Shown here one piece after another: positions 37,701 through 48,429 of a DNA stretch of 64,000 bases. The stretch is taken from positions 8,070,001 to 8,134,000 of the forward strand of contig NC_063997.1 in assembly GCF_932276165.1 (NCBI RefSeq). The letters are read 5' to 3'. Below the pieces are notes generated by a model. It was given only the letters and a program-made list of their open reading frames with translations, did not search any database and was not told the origin of the DNA. The position numbers were made by a program, and so were the translations under genes. Position 1 is the first letter of the stretch. Every line of letters starts with the position of its first letter. This stretch comes from Plutella xylostella. Taxonomy: Eukaryota > Arthropoda > Insecta > Lepidoptera > Plutellidae.

Positions 37701-40700
37701 CCGTAAGTGTTTGTGCACCTATATGTTGTAAGTTCTTTATTGGTCACTTTTCTAGTTATAATTTTATGTTGTATGGGTTTTATGAGATCTTGGCGATTAT
37801 ATTGTTCAGCGAGAAGTGCGTATTTTACTTTTTTGGATATCGGAATAACTTTGCAATGTTTGAACAGTTTAGCGTAGTCGTCCCTAAATTTAATTTTGAC
37901 ATGATTAGGAACTATTTGTTTAAGTATTCTAATCTGTAAGAGTTCAATTTGATCCAAATATGTTTTATATGTGCGGCCATAGCTAGTCAAGCCATAACTT
38001 ACTATGGACTCGGCAAGAGATTTATATATGTTTAAAAGGATATTGTAAGGTGTTCTATATTTTATAATTTTAAGTTTAGCCATAAGCGCACGTAGCTTGT
38101 TACACACTTTGTTTATATGGGGGCCCCAATTGAACCGACTATCTACTGTGACTCCAAGGTATGTGGCCTCGTCCACTAGATCAATTGTTGTACAATCCCT
38201 GCAAGAACGGTTGTTGTTGTGGAGGCACTTGTGGCATTGAGATAAAAGCTTGGGTGATATGTCACTCATATTGTGGCTGGATCGTATGTGCATCATCTGG
38301 GTCTTTTTAGCGTTGAGTACCAGACCGGCATCATGCGACCATGCACAAATGGTCGTGAAGTCTGACTGGAGTTTTTTCATCGCTACTCTGATATTCTTAT
38401 CCGAAGCAATAAGACAGGTGTCGTCGGCAAACTGATACAGGGAACAGTGTTTTATAACTTCAGCCACGTCATTTACATACACTAGGTAATGTAACGGGCC
38501 CAACACTGATCCTTGGGCCGTACCTATAGACACGTCTACTTCTCTGCTAGATGAATTTCCGATTTGGACCATATAAGTGCGATTTTCCAAGTAATTTTTG
38601 CACCAGTTTAGTAACGGGCCGCGAATTCCGGTGTTATCTAGCTTCTGAATTAGCTGATCGTGTCGCAGCGTGTCAAATGCCTTGCTGTAATCTATGAAGA
38701 CTAGCAGCACGTGTTCTTTATTGTCCAGGCATTTATTAATTTCGTCTGTGAATTTAGAGAGCAATAGGCTAGTGCTTTTGTTTTGTCTAAATCCATATTG
38801 GGTATCTGTTAGGGTATCATACTCGTTGTAGTAACCATGAATCAAGCCCGCTATGTATTTTTCAAATATTTTATTTAAAATAGGTAGGATAGTTATTGGT
38901 CTATAGTTTGCGTAGTTACTTTCTGTACCATTTTTATATATAGGTCTGACTAGTCCTTTTTTTAGGTCGTTTGGATACACGCCTTTATTGACACTTATAT
39001 TTATAAGTTTGGTTATGGTTGAGATTAAGTTGTCACAGGCGCTTTTAATATCTATTGGTCTTATGTGGTCCTGACCAGCTGATTTACGAACGCTGATTTT
39101 ATCAATGATGCTTTTTATTCGTTTTGTTGTGGCTTTTTTAAAGAGTATTGAATTGTTGGACATTTTAGTTTTGCTTAGATTAAGTACAGGAGTATTACAG
39201 TTTGGTATTATATCAGCGACATTTTTTTCGAACGCATTTGCAAAGTTGTTTGCAATGACAGTTTCATCCTTCCTTTCCATACGGAAAGCTTTACTGATCA
39301 CTTCATCAACAGACCTCGTGATACGACCAGTCATATTGTTTAGAATCTGCCATAGTTTCCGTGGGTTATTCTCATTTTCTTTTATTTGTTCTTTATAGTA
39401 ATTATTTCGGGAGTTTTGTATAAGTTTGTTTGTTTTATTTCTTTGCTTATTGTATTCTAATCTTAAGATGTAATTGTTAGGTGTATTTTTTAACTGTATA
39501 AATAATTCGTCTCTTTTGTTACATTGCATTATAATTTTATTATTTAACCATTTTTCTTGCTTTCTAAATTTGTACTTATTGGTTTGTGTATAAGATGCTT
39601 TTTATATGCGTTGTTCAGGGTAATTTTTATTTTATCGTATAGCTTGATAGGGCATTCTATTTTCTTTATTTCATCCCATTGTGCATGGCTGATTTCCTCA
39701 TTGAATATTTTATTGTTTATTTTAGTTACCGTTTTAGGAACAACCCGAGCGCTCGGCACACCAATAGCCGACAGCACGGTTGCGCGGTGGTCAGCCAATA
39801 CTGTGCCGAGCGCCGCGGAGTAAAGGTCTTCCGTGGAGTTTCTGATAAATATATGGTCAATACAACTTTTTGAGATTTTACCATCCCTTTCTTCTATTCG
39901 TGTGTAATCAGAAATTCCACACATAAGACCTTTTTCCGCCATTAAGTTCGAGTACAGCTCTTTGATTATGCTTTCTGTCTTTAAGTCAATGTTAATATCG
40001 CCCGCTAGTATGAAATATGGTGATTTTTCGTAGTGTGTTAATATTTTTGAAAGTTCATTTAGGAATTTGTGCTTGTTTTTATCCGGAGGTCTATAAAGTG
40101 CACACAAAACTAAGTCGTGTTGTTTTGATATAGTGATTTTACCTAGTAGACATTCACAGTGTAATGTGGAAGTTTTATTTATGCATGGTTCAAAATTATA
40201 TGGTTTCTTCACATATATAATTATACCGCCTCCTTTGCGTTTAGATCTTAGTTTCGTGTGCATTTCATACCCGTCGATATAAAATAATGTACTTATTGAA
40301 TGGGGAATGTTGGCTTCTGTAATTATGATAACCTCTGGTTGGTACTTAGATTCATTTATGCATTGTAATAGTTTAGGGAAGTTTTTGGTAATTGAGCGTA
40401 GGTTGATGTGAAAAACAGTAAATTTATTTTTAGTTGTAGGGATTATGGATAAAAAATTACTTAGGTGGGGACAATCAAATATTTCTGTAATGTTAGCCAT
40501 TAGTATAGTAAAAAAGTTAATACTGGTTGAGTAGGTAGTTAATGTGAACTATTTGATTGGGGAATCAATTTCTTAATATCGTCCACCGATTTAATATTAG
40601 AAATTTTGGCCTTTTCGTTTTTACGTACCAGAACTCTGCCTTCAGAGTTGCACCAAATAAACTTATAGTGGTCTTTTAGCGCAATCCTAGTCTCATACAG

Positions 40701-43700
40701 TAGTTTTTTGTTAGTGGATGTGAGAGCATGACGCACAAATATTCTGTTGGAGGCAGACTCGGGGTTAGGGTTAGACGGCAGCACATCGGACACGAGTAGC
40801 TCGGCGGCGCGGCCTGCCCTCACCCACGGGCTGGTCTCATGCTCCTTCTTCAGCTCCACTTGCAGGATCCCGTCGCTCTGTCCAGCCTTTCCTCGTAATC
40901 TCTGTACCGTTTTGATTGCAGTGTGGTCCATTTTCAGTTTGATTGCTATGTCTTTGGTTATCGCATCGGCATTTTCATCTTCTTTGTATGGTACACCGGC
41001 AATTTCAATGTAATGATCAAGTTTTTTTTGTTCTTGTTCCTGCAGTTGTTGTTCATAGGCACACATTTTAATCAAAAGGTTTTGGTTTGTATTACCTAAG
41101 TGTTCATTTTTCTTTTCTAACATCTTGACCTTTGTTTTCAGTTCTTCCATATCCTCTTCATATTCTTCCATCTTACTGCAGCAGAATTCAACTGATTGTT
41201 GTAGTTCCGACATTTGTTTTTTTATTGTTTTTTCAATGTCTCTAGATATGTCTTGTAGAAGCTTCTTTATGTCGATAGATACTGGTTTAGACTTGCTACC
41301 TTGAATATTGCTATCAGGAACCTCATCATCCTGGTCTTCCTCCGGTGCAATGAATGATTTTCTTTTAGGTGAGCTACTGAGACAGGCGTCACAGGACCAT
41401 TCGAAGTTCTCCACGGCACGAAGGGCAGAGATTTGCTTGTTCGTAAGACCAGCACATTCTAGCGTGGCATGTAGGGACATTTCGCACTTGCTGCATTCAA
41501 GGCCTGGTGCTCTCTTGGTGATGTTCTTCTGGCAGTTATCGCACTTGGGTAGTTTAGGTGGCATATTGCGGGTAGTGTTAGAACGACTGAGCCGATATCT
41601 TATGTATACTGTAGCTAAGTATTACCACACAGCTATACACGTAACAAATGCAGAGACGACAAAATTATAAAACCTCTAAGAATTCGTCTCTAACTTCTAA
41701 ATATAGTTACCTAAGTGTAAAATTTTTGAAAAACTATACGAAAGTCGGATAAATTGTTTGGGACCTACGCTACTACAGACATTATACAGATGCACATACG
41801 TGTTAAACTTAAACCCCCTTCTTTTTCTGTCCAGGGTTTAAAAATACTGTTGATAGGTTCTATTTGTTTTAAATAAATGGGGCGACGCGTCGGGTGCTAA
41901 TGATATAAAGGGTCATATTCGGGGCCGCTACAGTTCACAGTCCATTGACACTGAAAGCATAAGACCCTTAAGCTAGATTCATTTAGGTGCTGTAAATTCT
42001 AAGCGTGGCAGGTACAATTTGTTCGATTACCCCTGAGACCATTATATCTCTTGAACAGCAGGTAATTGGAGATGTTACCAGTGTAATAATTTTGAAATGC
42101 TAGACTGGATTTTTAATGGCTAATGATGATCATGATGACTTATTGTCTTAAGCTTATGCTACTAATATTATAAATGTGAGAATTTGTAATTATGGCTGGA
42201 TGGATGGATTTTACAGGAAAATTGCAGAATGGCATGTAGTAAGCTGACACCCTGGATTAACAACTTAACAGATAGCCTTTTTTATCCCTGAATATTCCCT
42301 AGACATACTTTTTTAAGGTAAAGCGAACTTTCTATAAAATGAAGTTAAAACAAAGAAACTAATTTTAATTTATACACTTATCATTTACAAATCTAGGGAA
42401 ACCCACCCTTAACACAACTATACAAAGCATGTAACAGAGTATTTCTACAATTTTATCGATTTGTGCTGGCAAGCGCGGCGCCAGATTGTCTAGAAGAGAC
42501 CACAGAGCTCAGCAATCTCTGACATCCTTATGACTCTAGGACTAAAGGTTAAAATTGCATGAATTCTATGCTTGATTGAGATTTTGGTTCCGCTTGTGGA
42601 TTCTGTTAAATGTGTAATGTTTCTGCAGAAGTGAGTTTGTGAGAGGTTTGGTGAAGTAAGTTGCATTATTTATTGCAGTATTAGGTTTGTTCTTTCAATA
42701 AATTTATGTTTACGTTAGTTATAAGAACATCGCTATATACGTACGGGCTGAATATACGGATATTATACCTTATTAAGTTTAACATATACATATAGTATAG
42801 TCGAATTGTCTCACTCTTAAACAGATTTGTCAATATTTATGTTCCTAAAAATCAATTTCCAAAACCAATTGTGTTGTGAACGTTGTGAAAGATACCCTTC
42901 CTTCTTACATAGGTAACTTTATACATACCTACTTACTCTATTTCCAAACAAGGGACAAAAATGTACACAATACAAAAAGCACCAAAAGTTGGATCTCATT
43001 CATAATACAGAATACCGAAGTTTCTTCGCCCACTCTATAAAATTGCTTCGTATTTGATGGCCAAACTTTTTCTGGTCGTAATTTCAGGGTTAAAATGACT
43101 TAGGCTCTATTCACAATACGATTATATTCTTTATCTATTTCCATTCCTTTAAAAAAAGGTACAGCTCTCATTCCTTATATTTTTTATCTTTCGCGGCTTT
43201 GCGAATTATGAGGCATTTCTGCGTATGTTTTGTGTTAGCTTGTTGTGTAAATGGATTAGGAATCCATTGAGCGGATGCCAGTCAAGCGGGATAAGCTCGG
43301 GTGATGAGCGATAGCGACACGGTTTTGACACAAACAACGCTCTCTGATAATTATCGGACAATATTCATCTAGAAGTGTCGAAAACTCATTGATTTTGTCA
43401 AGCTTAAATTCCACATTTGGCTGCAGAGGTGTAATTATCATGATGATGATGAAGATGAATAAAGTTGAGACTATAATCTGATCTGGCTTTAGAACTATCG
43501 TTTGTTATTGTTGTGAAAGGATTAGCCAGCGTAGGGAAATGACTGAGTGACCAGAGTGTGCAGGACGTTTAAGTATACCTAGTAGTAGGGGAATAGGCTG
43601 GTGGCTAACGTAATGTGCATTTCATCGAAGACATAGGCACATACAAGTATAAGTCACTGTTCAGTAGTTATTATTATTATTATTATAAATTTAATCTAAT

Positions 43701-46700
43701 TTATTACTACAATTTATTTATTCAATACTATAAAGTGCATGTACTGGATGCAACAATGTAAATAACATTCTTATTTAGTTTTTAGCTCTAAGTATTTTTT
43801 TAAGTGACATTCAGATACAAGTTATTATTGTGAATTGAATAAATGATTGATTGATTGATTGGCTACCCAGACATTGGTAAGGGTAGATATGCAGAACTTT
43901 TCAATATAGACACTTAGTTTGATAATTTGACGAGGAACGCCCCGGGCTCGGGGGTCACCGAGCATAATATTATCATTATGGAAATGGCGTGATTAGCATT
44001 AAGGAAAATAACTGGAAATTTAGCTACCTGCATACTTAAGTAAATTTCAGATTTAGTTTTTATACTATGAATTTTGGATATTAGCCAAAAAAACAACTTT
44101 GTACACCATGAACAACAAAGTTAGTATGATGAAGGTGATATTATAAAAAGAGACCACTATCTGGATGCAAGAAATAAAATAAAATGGCTAATGAATTAAG
44201 ATTCCAACAGCTTCTAGCAAACTAGGCTAGCTGAGCCAAAACGGGATGTCCTAAATACAGATAAAATTGGATTATTGGACACAATAAATGGAAATTTACA
44301 CGACCCCTGCCACCTATTGACACTATCGAGCCCTAGATCACGTCTCTCGTTATGAAACCTAGCTAGGCTACCATTCTACTATTCTGTTAACTGTATAGTT
44401 GTATATTGAAAGTGTGATGTGGTTTTTGATAAAAAAATATCTTGTCGGTTAGAAATGCATGCAGCGCCACGACCCACCGACCTTGGCTTTAATAAATCGG
44501 TAAATAATATCGTATAGAAAATGTTAATGTTATACAGATTGTTGCAAAAGTCATGGATAAAATGTTATAACACTCGGAGCCATCGTCTTTCGGTATACTT
44601 TTTTAAAGAATCTCAATAAAATAATAAGACTATACGTTAATAACGACGAACTTTATATGTTTCAGCAGAATAGAAGCTTCAAGTTTCGTGCGAGCTTTCA
44701 GTAGCCCAGTCACGTCGTCAGGCATGACTTTCCTTCGTTCTCATGTAGGATTTGTACCGTCAGCCATGCAGATATCTTACCCTCCTTGATTTAAAAATTT
44801 GAATGACACTCGGAAAATTTAAGTTCGAGCAGTTATAAAATACTTCATTAGTAAGTATTTGTGGTACCATGCTGGAGCTTTTCAGCTAAGTAAATTGCGT
44901 ATGCGGGTTAGGTATCTACGTGGCAGAGTGTACTCAAACAAAAGTTCCTTTGAACCTCTATGAGAATTAAGGCCGTCTCAGAGTGTATTCAAGTTGTTTA
45001 GTCCATAAACAAGTTTGACATGAGGGCTTTAAAACCAACTTCAACGTCTTTTGTTAACTTGAATACGAGCTTTGCACTCTGTTCTTTATTAAAAGATTGG
45101 ACTGTTTGTTTAGCCATTTGATGATGGCTACCTACTTGAAATACGATTGTAATTGGGATTATGCTTAGGTATTATTAATGTCAACAGATTCTGTCTAAGA
45201 AACAAATGTAGATATACGTAAGTTGCACAAAGAGCTATTCACTGATTATTTAGGTAAGTAGGTATTAAGCGCAACAGCTCAGATTAGATTTTATGGATCT
45301 TAATTTGCAAAGCAGTTTATTTAATGTAGATACTTATACCCAATCGTGACCTTTTGTGGTCCGTGGGTGCCATTATTATTAGATAAAGAATTTAGGCCGA
45401 CAACGACGCGACGGGTAAACGTCGTCTCAACATTTACTAGAAAAGCGTCTTTATTTCGTAACTGTAATAAGATTTTCTCCAATAATTTTGTTAGGTCATG
45501 GAATGTTATGAAAAATTATGGATTATGAAATTTTCATGTATATTTTCATTTTCAGGATTTCTTATAACTTAAAAGTAATCATTCGAAAACAATGAAGAAT
45601 TAGATTACGGGACACCTATGGCCATATTATTTCCATCACATTCAAGACCCAAGTACGCATGCTTCGAACTATGTACATGTAAAGTTGTATACTGCAGTAT
45701 CCAACCCAGGACCACAGCACACTAATACTAATAATACAACGCTTAGCTATATGGTCGTCAGGAAATTAGTAGATAAAACGTAAAAAAACACAAAAAATCC
45801 ACGCGGATGTAAATTGTAGCCTACATAAGTAAAAGTTAAGATAGTAATAGCTACCTAAGGACTTAACACTTAAAGATAAATAATCTTCTAGCATTTCAAA
45901 TAAACGGCAGAAATTAGTACGCAAATGCATCAGATAATCTGGCCATTCCATCTCAACTCTCGCCTTGGGTCTCGCGTGAGTTCTAAATAACTAAAGTTTG
46001 GGAATTCAGCGGCGGCGGAACTCCACTCAACTCCAGCTGGAATCATGAGAATAGCAGTGACTTTCAGTGAGAACTAGGTAGTGGGTTACCTTCACCTTTT
46101 ATGTCAAGTTGAATTTAATTGAGGTAAGTAGATACGTATCGATAGCTGCATAATAAAATAACCACTTTTATATCAACTTTAATTTTAATTGAGGTTCTAT
46201 TAAGCACGTTTATTTAAATTATGCCTCAGTGCAAGCAAGCATCTTATTATTAGCAGTAATTCCTTAGTAACTCAAGAACTTATCAAAGATTATGGCTGTG
46301 GAAAGGACCGATTTCTAAAGAGCTCAATAAAATACAGCTCTAACAAATAAGATTATTCAGACAGAATATTCAATGTCATTTGTCACCTTCACACCATGCG
46401 ATGCAAAGCTCTCAGGGAAAGCTAATAAACTATGCACTGACATTATAAAAACGTGACTAGATTTTTTACTATTTCATTATTCTTGTTTTTATCGTCTTAA
46501 TAAAACCAAATGCTTGAAGCTTTAATGGTTCTCGTAACAACTGAAGATCGAAAACGTGACCCGAGTATTATTCATTCTCATATCTTAAAGTGGCTGCTTA
46601 AATTTAGTGTAGCACGTTATTGAGAATTGGTTGCATGCCTGGTCCTGGAATCTGCAATACATTTCAATACAAACTATTGATACAGGGGTATCGACCAAGG

Positions 46701-48113
46701 GTAAGTACTCCTTTGTGTTATGCCTAGTGGAGCTTCTAAGTTGGATATTCGATAGGCTGTTACACGAGTAGCCTCAATCTATCTCACAGAATGAATCGAA
46801 TTCCGAAAGTAATAGGGATTTATGGGATGTAGCAAGTTCGTTTTGGCAAATTAATGAACGGAGATGTGTGATACCTACGATCTTTATTGTTTTAGGCGTA
46901 GTAAACAATATATACATGCATCGCCTTACTTTTATTTAACTTACTTAAAGAACAATATTACGCTCGTAATCTATACAATCTAAACTTTTTTTAAATTTCG
47001 CTCTGGTACTCAGATATGATTACGCCCTGACAGTCAGTAACGAAAACGTACCTAAATAATCTTGCACATTTCGGCACGATTAAAAATCCATGTCACTGTC
47101 ACGATAAGAAGAAGATGATCACCTGGTAAGCAGCAGCGTTCCGAGCAAGCAATTCAATGAAAATAAAGATACTTATTTTTCATTAAAAAAGACTACCGCG
47201 ATGCGTACCCGAATTTATTTGTATAAAATGTACCTAGTTTGGGTCTACTAGCCCTTATTCACGTCCTGCTCCTGCGTACGTTGGTCAGTCAGTAATTAAC
47301 AAGTAACTACTTACACAGATTAATCCTTCTGTCAAGTATACAGTTTTACAATAGCAGTAATCACCTGGTGAGCAGCAGAGTAACCAGCAAATAGAGCACA
47401 GAGGGGTGGAATTAGTAACTTTCGCCACGGCTGCAAACCCTAGTCTTGTCACCGACCAGCTAAGAATTAAAAAATACACTATAGAGCTGCATATAACTAG
47501 TCACCTGGTGAGCAGCAGAGTCCCCAGCAGGTACAGCACGGAGGGGTGCACGCGGCACTCGGGGGGGGCGTCCCCCGCGTCCATCGCCGGCCCCAGCTTG
47601 TGGTACGCGATGTACGCGCGCAGGGGGCTGCCGTGGGGCGTCATTTACGCAATTCCATGGATTTTGTTTTATGACAGAAGCTATGTTGCTTGGAAGAAAA
47701 ATGCGCTCACGATACTCATGCTCTTTCGATTAACTGTATACCTACAGTAAAAACCTACGTTTTATCCAATTTAGCGACAGTATAATGTACGTTTTGTGCT
47801 CTTTGGTAGTCGCAGTAACTAATCTGGTAACTTTAACCAGGGTTACAAATACAAACCCTAGTTTAGCAGATACTACTAGCTAAGTAGAACAATATGAAAT
47901 GCAGTAGCAGGTCACACCTGGTGAGCAGCAGAGTCCCCAGCAGGTACAGCACGGAGGGGTGCACGCGGCAGTCGGGGGGCGCGTCCCCCGCGTCCATCGC
48001 CGGCCCCAGCTTGTGGTACGCGATGTACGCGCGGAGGGGGCTGCCGTGGGGCGCAATTTTCGTGGTGTGGGCGCGCTGCGAGGGACGAATTTGGTCATCG
48101 GACTGGTAAGCTC
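19778..48113 (-). CDS. Four-transmembrane PMP22/EMP/claudin-superfamily protein (six exons, 5' end missing)
   Basis: Minus-strand exons in reading order: 48113-47918, 35299-35161, 23034-22947, 22585-22478, 20511-20374, 20049-19778. All use GT..AG and every joined phase agrees. The product has four membrane segments: TM1 (VLYLLGTLLLT then ALLCAAIM), a long extracellular loop with TEHWEHVGWERA, the glycosylation site NAT and the superfamily signature GIWTMC, TM2 (SISCALVCLIVLGSAALVG), TM3 (SAVLVTGVMYLLAGTFALF) and TM4 (WGGVALATMTSLLWILL). This is the claudin/PMP22/calcium-channel-gamma layout. Members act in cell junctions or as channel auxiliary subunits; which branch this is cannot be settled here. 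The first exon start is uncertain, since the acceptor at 48114 is weak, and upstream exons are not identified. The last exon reads into TAA at 19778, but GTAAGT there could instead be a splice donor. Overall gene call is firm; the ends are not. Confidence 0.75.
20518..21510 (-). pseudogene. 5'-truncated non-LTR retrotransposon (RT C-terminus)
   Basis: Minus-strand fragments at 21498-21307 (VKLLYCSYVRSHLEYACQVW) and 21310-20966 (RKININVPARKFRNN.., SYILRACSTFNNL) are the conserved end of Jockey/CR1-type reverse transcriptases, broken by a frameshift. A 3' UTR follows down to a (TAAAA)n-like tail at about 20540-20590. It lies in an intron of the claudin-like gene. Confidence 0.8.
22200..22430 (+). 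mobile_element. tRNA-derived SINE, family 1 (decayed)
   Basis: A tRNA-like head contains a B-box-like GGTTCGATTC and runs into GCTGGGGCAGATATTTG. The same junction occurs in the SINE at 29445-29716. The A-box region is degenerate. The body extends to a TATTATTAT tail. Confidence 0.65.
23656..23748. repeat. Foldback element with perfect 22-bp stem
   Basis: GCAGAGAAACCTGACCCCCCTC (23669-23690) is perfectly inverted at 23710-23731, with a 19-nt loop. Imperfect pairing continues outward to TAGGTAC/GTACCTA. It is most likely a very small MITE, and a transcript would form a strong hairpin. Confidence 0.8.
24523..24738 (-). mobile_element. Helitron-like non-autonomous element, copy 1
   Basis: Read on the minus strand it begins TCCTAACTAATATTATAAAT and ends GCGGGAACAGCTAGT. 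The 5' TC, the 3' CTAG before T and the adjacent GC-rich hairpin are Helitron hallmarks. A (CTGT)n run is internal. It matches the abundant lepidopteran repeat known from microsatellite flanks. Confidence 0.75.
25296..25512. mobile_element. MITE family A, copy 2
   Basis: The arms carry AACAAACTTATCTGTTCCGG and its inverse. The interior (CTCATTACTTACTAATGAATT, AACCGCAAGGGCGAATAA) matches the element at 859-1067 in the opposite orientation. Confidence 0.85.
26100..27650. repeat. Complex inverted and degenerate repeat block
   Basis: A GC-rich 94-95 bp arm at 26378-26471 (rich in GCTCCGCTTCGCT, then CTCCTCCTCGCTTTGCTCGT) is inverted at 27118-27212. Two AT-rich tracts, 26790-27117 and 27290-27590, are studded with CGAA, CGAT and CGGAA at roughly 12-20 bp spacing, and their outer ends are inversely similar. 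The edges (26160-26310, 26735-26785, 27595-27650) carry another degenerate short repeat (ATGGCATA, ATGCGAAATGA). No coding capacity was recognised. Confidence 0.7.
27655..27900 (-). mobile_element. tRNA-derived SINE, family 2
   Basis: On the minus strand a tRNA-like head has A box TGGCTCAGTCGGG and B box GGTTCGAATCTC, followed by a body with GAACCCACCAACACCGCAGT and GCGTGGTGGGATATGGTCCA. This is a Pol III SINE layout, not a functional tRNA, because it continues directly into the body. Confidence 0.75.
28425..28656 (+). mobile_element. Helitron-like non-autonomous element, copy 2
   Basis: It starts TCCTACTTCATATTATAAATG and ends GCGGGAACAGCTAT, with an internal (ATGT)n tract and the conserved block AACGGCTGAACCGATTTTAA. 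It is the same family as 24523-24738, in opposite orientation. Confidence 0.75.
29445..29716 (-). mobile_element. tRNA-derived SINE, family 1
   Basis: The minus-strand head has an A-box-like GGCGTAGTGGTTAG and B box GGGTTCAATTTC. The body contains GGCTGGGGCAGATATTTG and GGCGAAAAGTGGGTGCAG and ends in an A-rich tail. A scrap of the same body lies at about 62905-62985. Confidence 0.75.
29764..29835. repeat. 15-bp minisatellite
   Basis: Tandem copies of GCTACGAGCTACGAT and partial units run through this stretch and break down into TACTCGTAGC at the right edge. Confidence 0.7.
30838..30910 (+). other. tRNA-like sequence, possible SINE head
   Basis: TCTAGTGGTAGCTATG resembles an A box and GGGCTTGAAACCC a B box. 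The cloverleaf is poor, and no second copy was found in the window. Confidence 0.3.
31544..32093. mobile_element. PIF/Harbinger-like MITE
   Basis: The left end GGGCGAATTCGTCCAA and the right end, read inward GGGTGGATTCGACCAACGTC, are inverted repeats. A TTA target duplication lies on each side (31541-31543 and 32094-32096). Internal inverse similarity continues (TTGCATTCTACCAA, ACTCGCGAGTAA). A 550-bp length with a TTA target fits PIF/Harbinger derivatives. Confidence 0.75.
32100..34000. other. Intronic AT-rich sequence
   Basis: It lies within the 12.1-kb intron of the claudin-like gene (between the exons at 23034 and 35161). No gene, RNA or repeat was recognised apart from simple AT-rich runs. 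Confidence 0.4.
34005..35140 (-). repeat. Tandem array of decayed copies of claudin-like exon 2
   Basis: The functional exon is 35161-35299. Near-identical copies of its coding segment lie at about 34694-34830, and a truncated one at about 34270-34355. Copies of an exon variant ending WVLDKKVAK or WVLEKK before a GT donor lie at about 34005-34060, 34590-34640 and 35050-35100. More diverged copies are near 34490-34525 and 34955-34990. The larger unit is roughly 420-470 bp. The copies at 34.3 and 34.7 kb lack the polypyrimidine acceptor seen at 35300. Confidence 0.7.
37577..40500 (-). pseudogene. Retrotransposon ORF2 (endonuclease and reverse transcriptase), one frameshift
   Basis: The endonuclease half (40500-39544) has HINLRS, ITEAN, AGDINIDL, CIDHIFIRNS and LADHRAT; the family usually has SDH where this copy has ADH. 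The reverse-transcriptase half (39529-37577) has YRPITILPILNKIFEKYI, QYGFRQNKS, FIDYSKAFDTL, AQGSVLGP and the catalytic FADD, with YLGVTVD after it. The frames differ by one base position. The true reading continues upstream of 39529 as KFRKQEKWLNNKII, so a small indel lies near 39550-39590. Otherwise both halves are open. Confidence 0.85.
40539..41564 (-). CDS. Retrotransposon ORF1 protein with PHD-like zinc finger
   Basis: 341 residues. Residues 9-60 form a PHD-like zinc finger (CDNC, CSKC, a His, a Cys, then CDAC). A Glu/Lys-rich coiled coil follows at about 95-175. The C-terminal region (SNRIFVRHALT, YKFIWCNSEGRVLVRKNE) resembles the nucleic-acid-binding domain of L1-type ORF1 proteins and the baculovirus FP protein. 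It is expected to package retrotransposon RNA. The frame is open throughout. Confidence 0.8.
   Translation of the reverse strand: MPPKLPKCDNCQKNITKRAPGLECSKCEMSLHATLECAGLTNKQISALRAVENFEWSCDACLSSSPKRKSFIAPEEDQDDEVPDSNIQGSKSKPVSIDIKKLLQDISRDIEKTIKKQMSELQQSVEFCCSKMEEYEEDMEELKTKVKMLEKKNEHLGNTNQNLLIKMCAYEQQLQEQEQKKLDHYIEIAGVPYKEDENADAITKDIAIKLKMDHTAIKTVQRLRGKAGQSDGILQVELKKEHETSPWVRAGRAAELLVSDVLPSNPNPESASNRIFVRHALTSTNKKLLYETRIALKDHYKFIWCNSEGRVLVRKNEKAKISNIKSVDDIKKLIPQSNSSH
42150..42335 (+). mobile_element. Helitron-like element, decayed copy
   Basis: It contains CTACTAATATTATAAATGTG, AGCTGACACCCTGGATTAAC and a diverged AAGGTAAAGCGA block, matching the element at 28425-28656. The 3' CTAG end is not recognisable. 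Confidence 0.65.
42340..47110. other. Intronic sequence without recognised features
   Basis: Part of the 12.6-kb first recognised intron of the claudin-like gene. It holds short simple repeats such as (ATT)n near 43670 and (TGAT)n near 43843-43861. No coding region, RNA gene or clear mobile element was recognised. Confidence 0.4.
47120..47642 (-). repeat. Tandem decayed copies of the claudin-like TM1 exon
   Basis: The functional exon is 47918-48113. A copy at 47505-47642 encodes the same PHGSPLRAYIAYHKLGPAMD segment and its donor, but has GTCATTTACGC upstream and no acceptor. A shorter copy (about 47365-47400) keeps only the LYLL.TLLLT end. A further scrap (about 47123-47155) keeps only the donor-proximal bases. 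The copies decay with distance from the functional exon. Confidence 0.75.
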
Positions 48114-48429
48114 CTCACCTGAGAATAGAGATGGAAGCTTCTAGTATGGCAGAGTTGATGAGCCTCTAGTACGGGTTTTTACGAAAACGAAAAAAGTTTA
48201 GGTTTTCTTGTGTCATCTGCATACATTATCTGTCAAAAGCTCCATGTTAGTTTTCGCTACAGGCACCGCTTTGTATGCGAGAAAGGGCTAAGCTTTTATT
48301 GTTTTCTACAAACTATCAATCCTGTGCTAGACGTAGACGCCTTGGGTGAGAATGATAGGCAAATAGTAGGTAAATTTAATAGAATAGGGAGGCGATCGTT
48401 TCGACCAAACCAAAGATGAAAGAGACAAA

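Larger units (their letters stand above)
37072..41600 (-). mobile_element. Nearly full-length CR1/Jockey-type non-LTR retrotransposon
   Basis: Minus-strand order: 5' UTR (start not resolved), ORF1 at 41564-40539, an endonuclease frame at 40500-39544, a reverse-transcriptase frame at 39529-37577, and a 3' UTR of about 500 bp ending in an (AAAC)n tail at 37072-37090. It lies inside an intron of the claudin-like gene, in the gene's own orientation. No clear target duplication was found. Confidence 0.85.

Noticed and set aside
41700..41740. Possible target duplication (AAAATTTT) for the retrotransposon at 37.1-41.6 kb
   Set aside because: Only eight AT-rich bases match between the two sides, which is expected by chance in this sequence.
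47894..48109. Plus-strand ORF over the TM1 exon
   Set aside because: The minus frame joins in phase to the next exon and completes a transmembrane segment; the plus frame has no partner exons.
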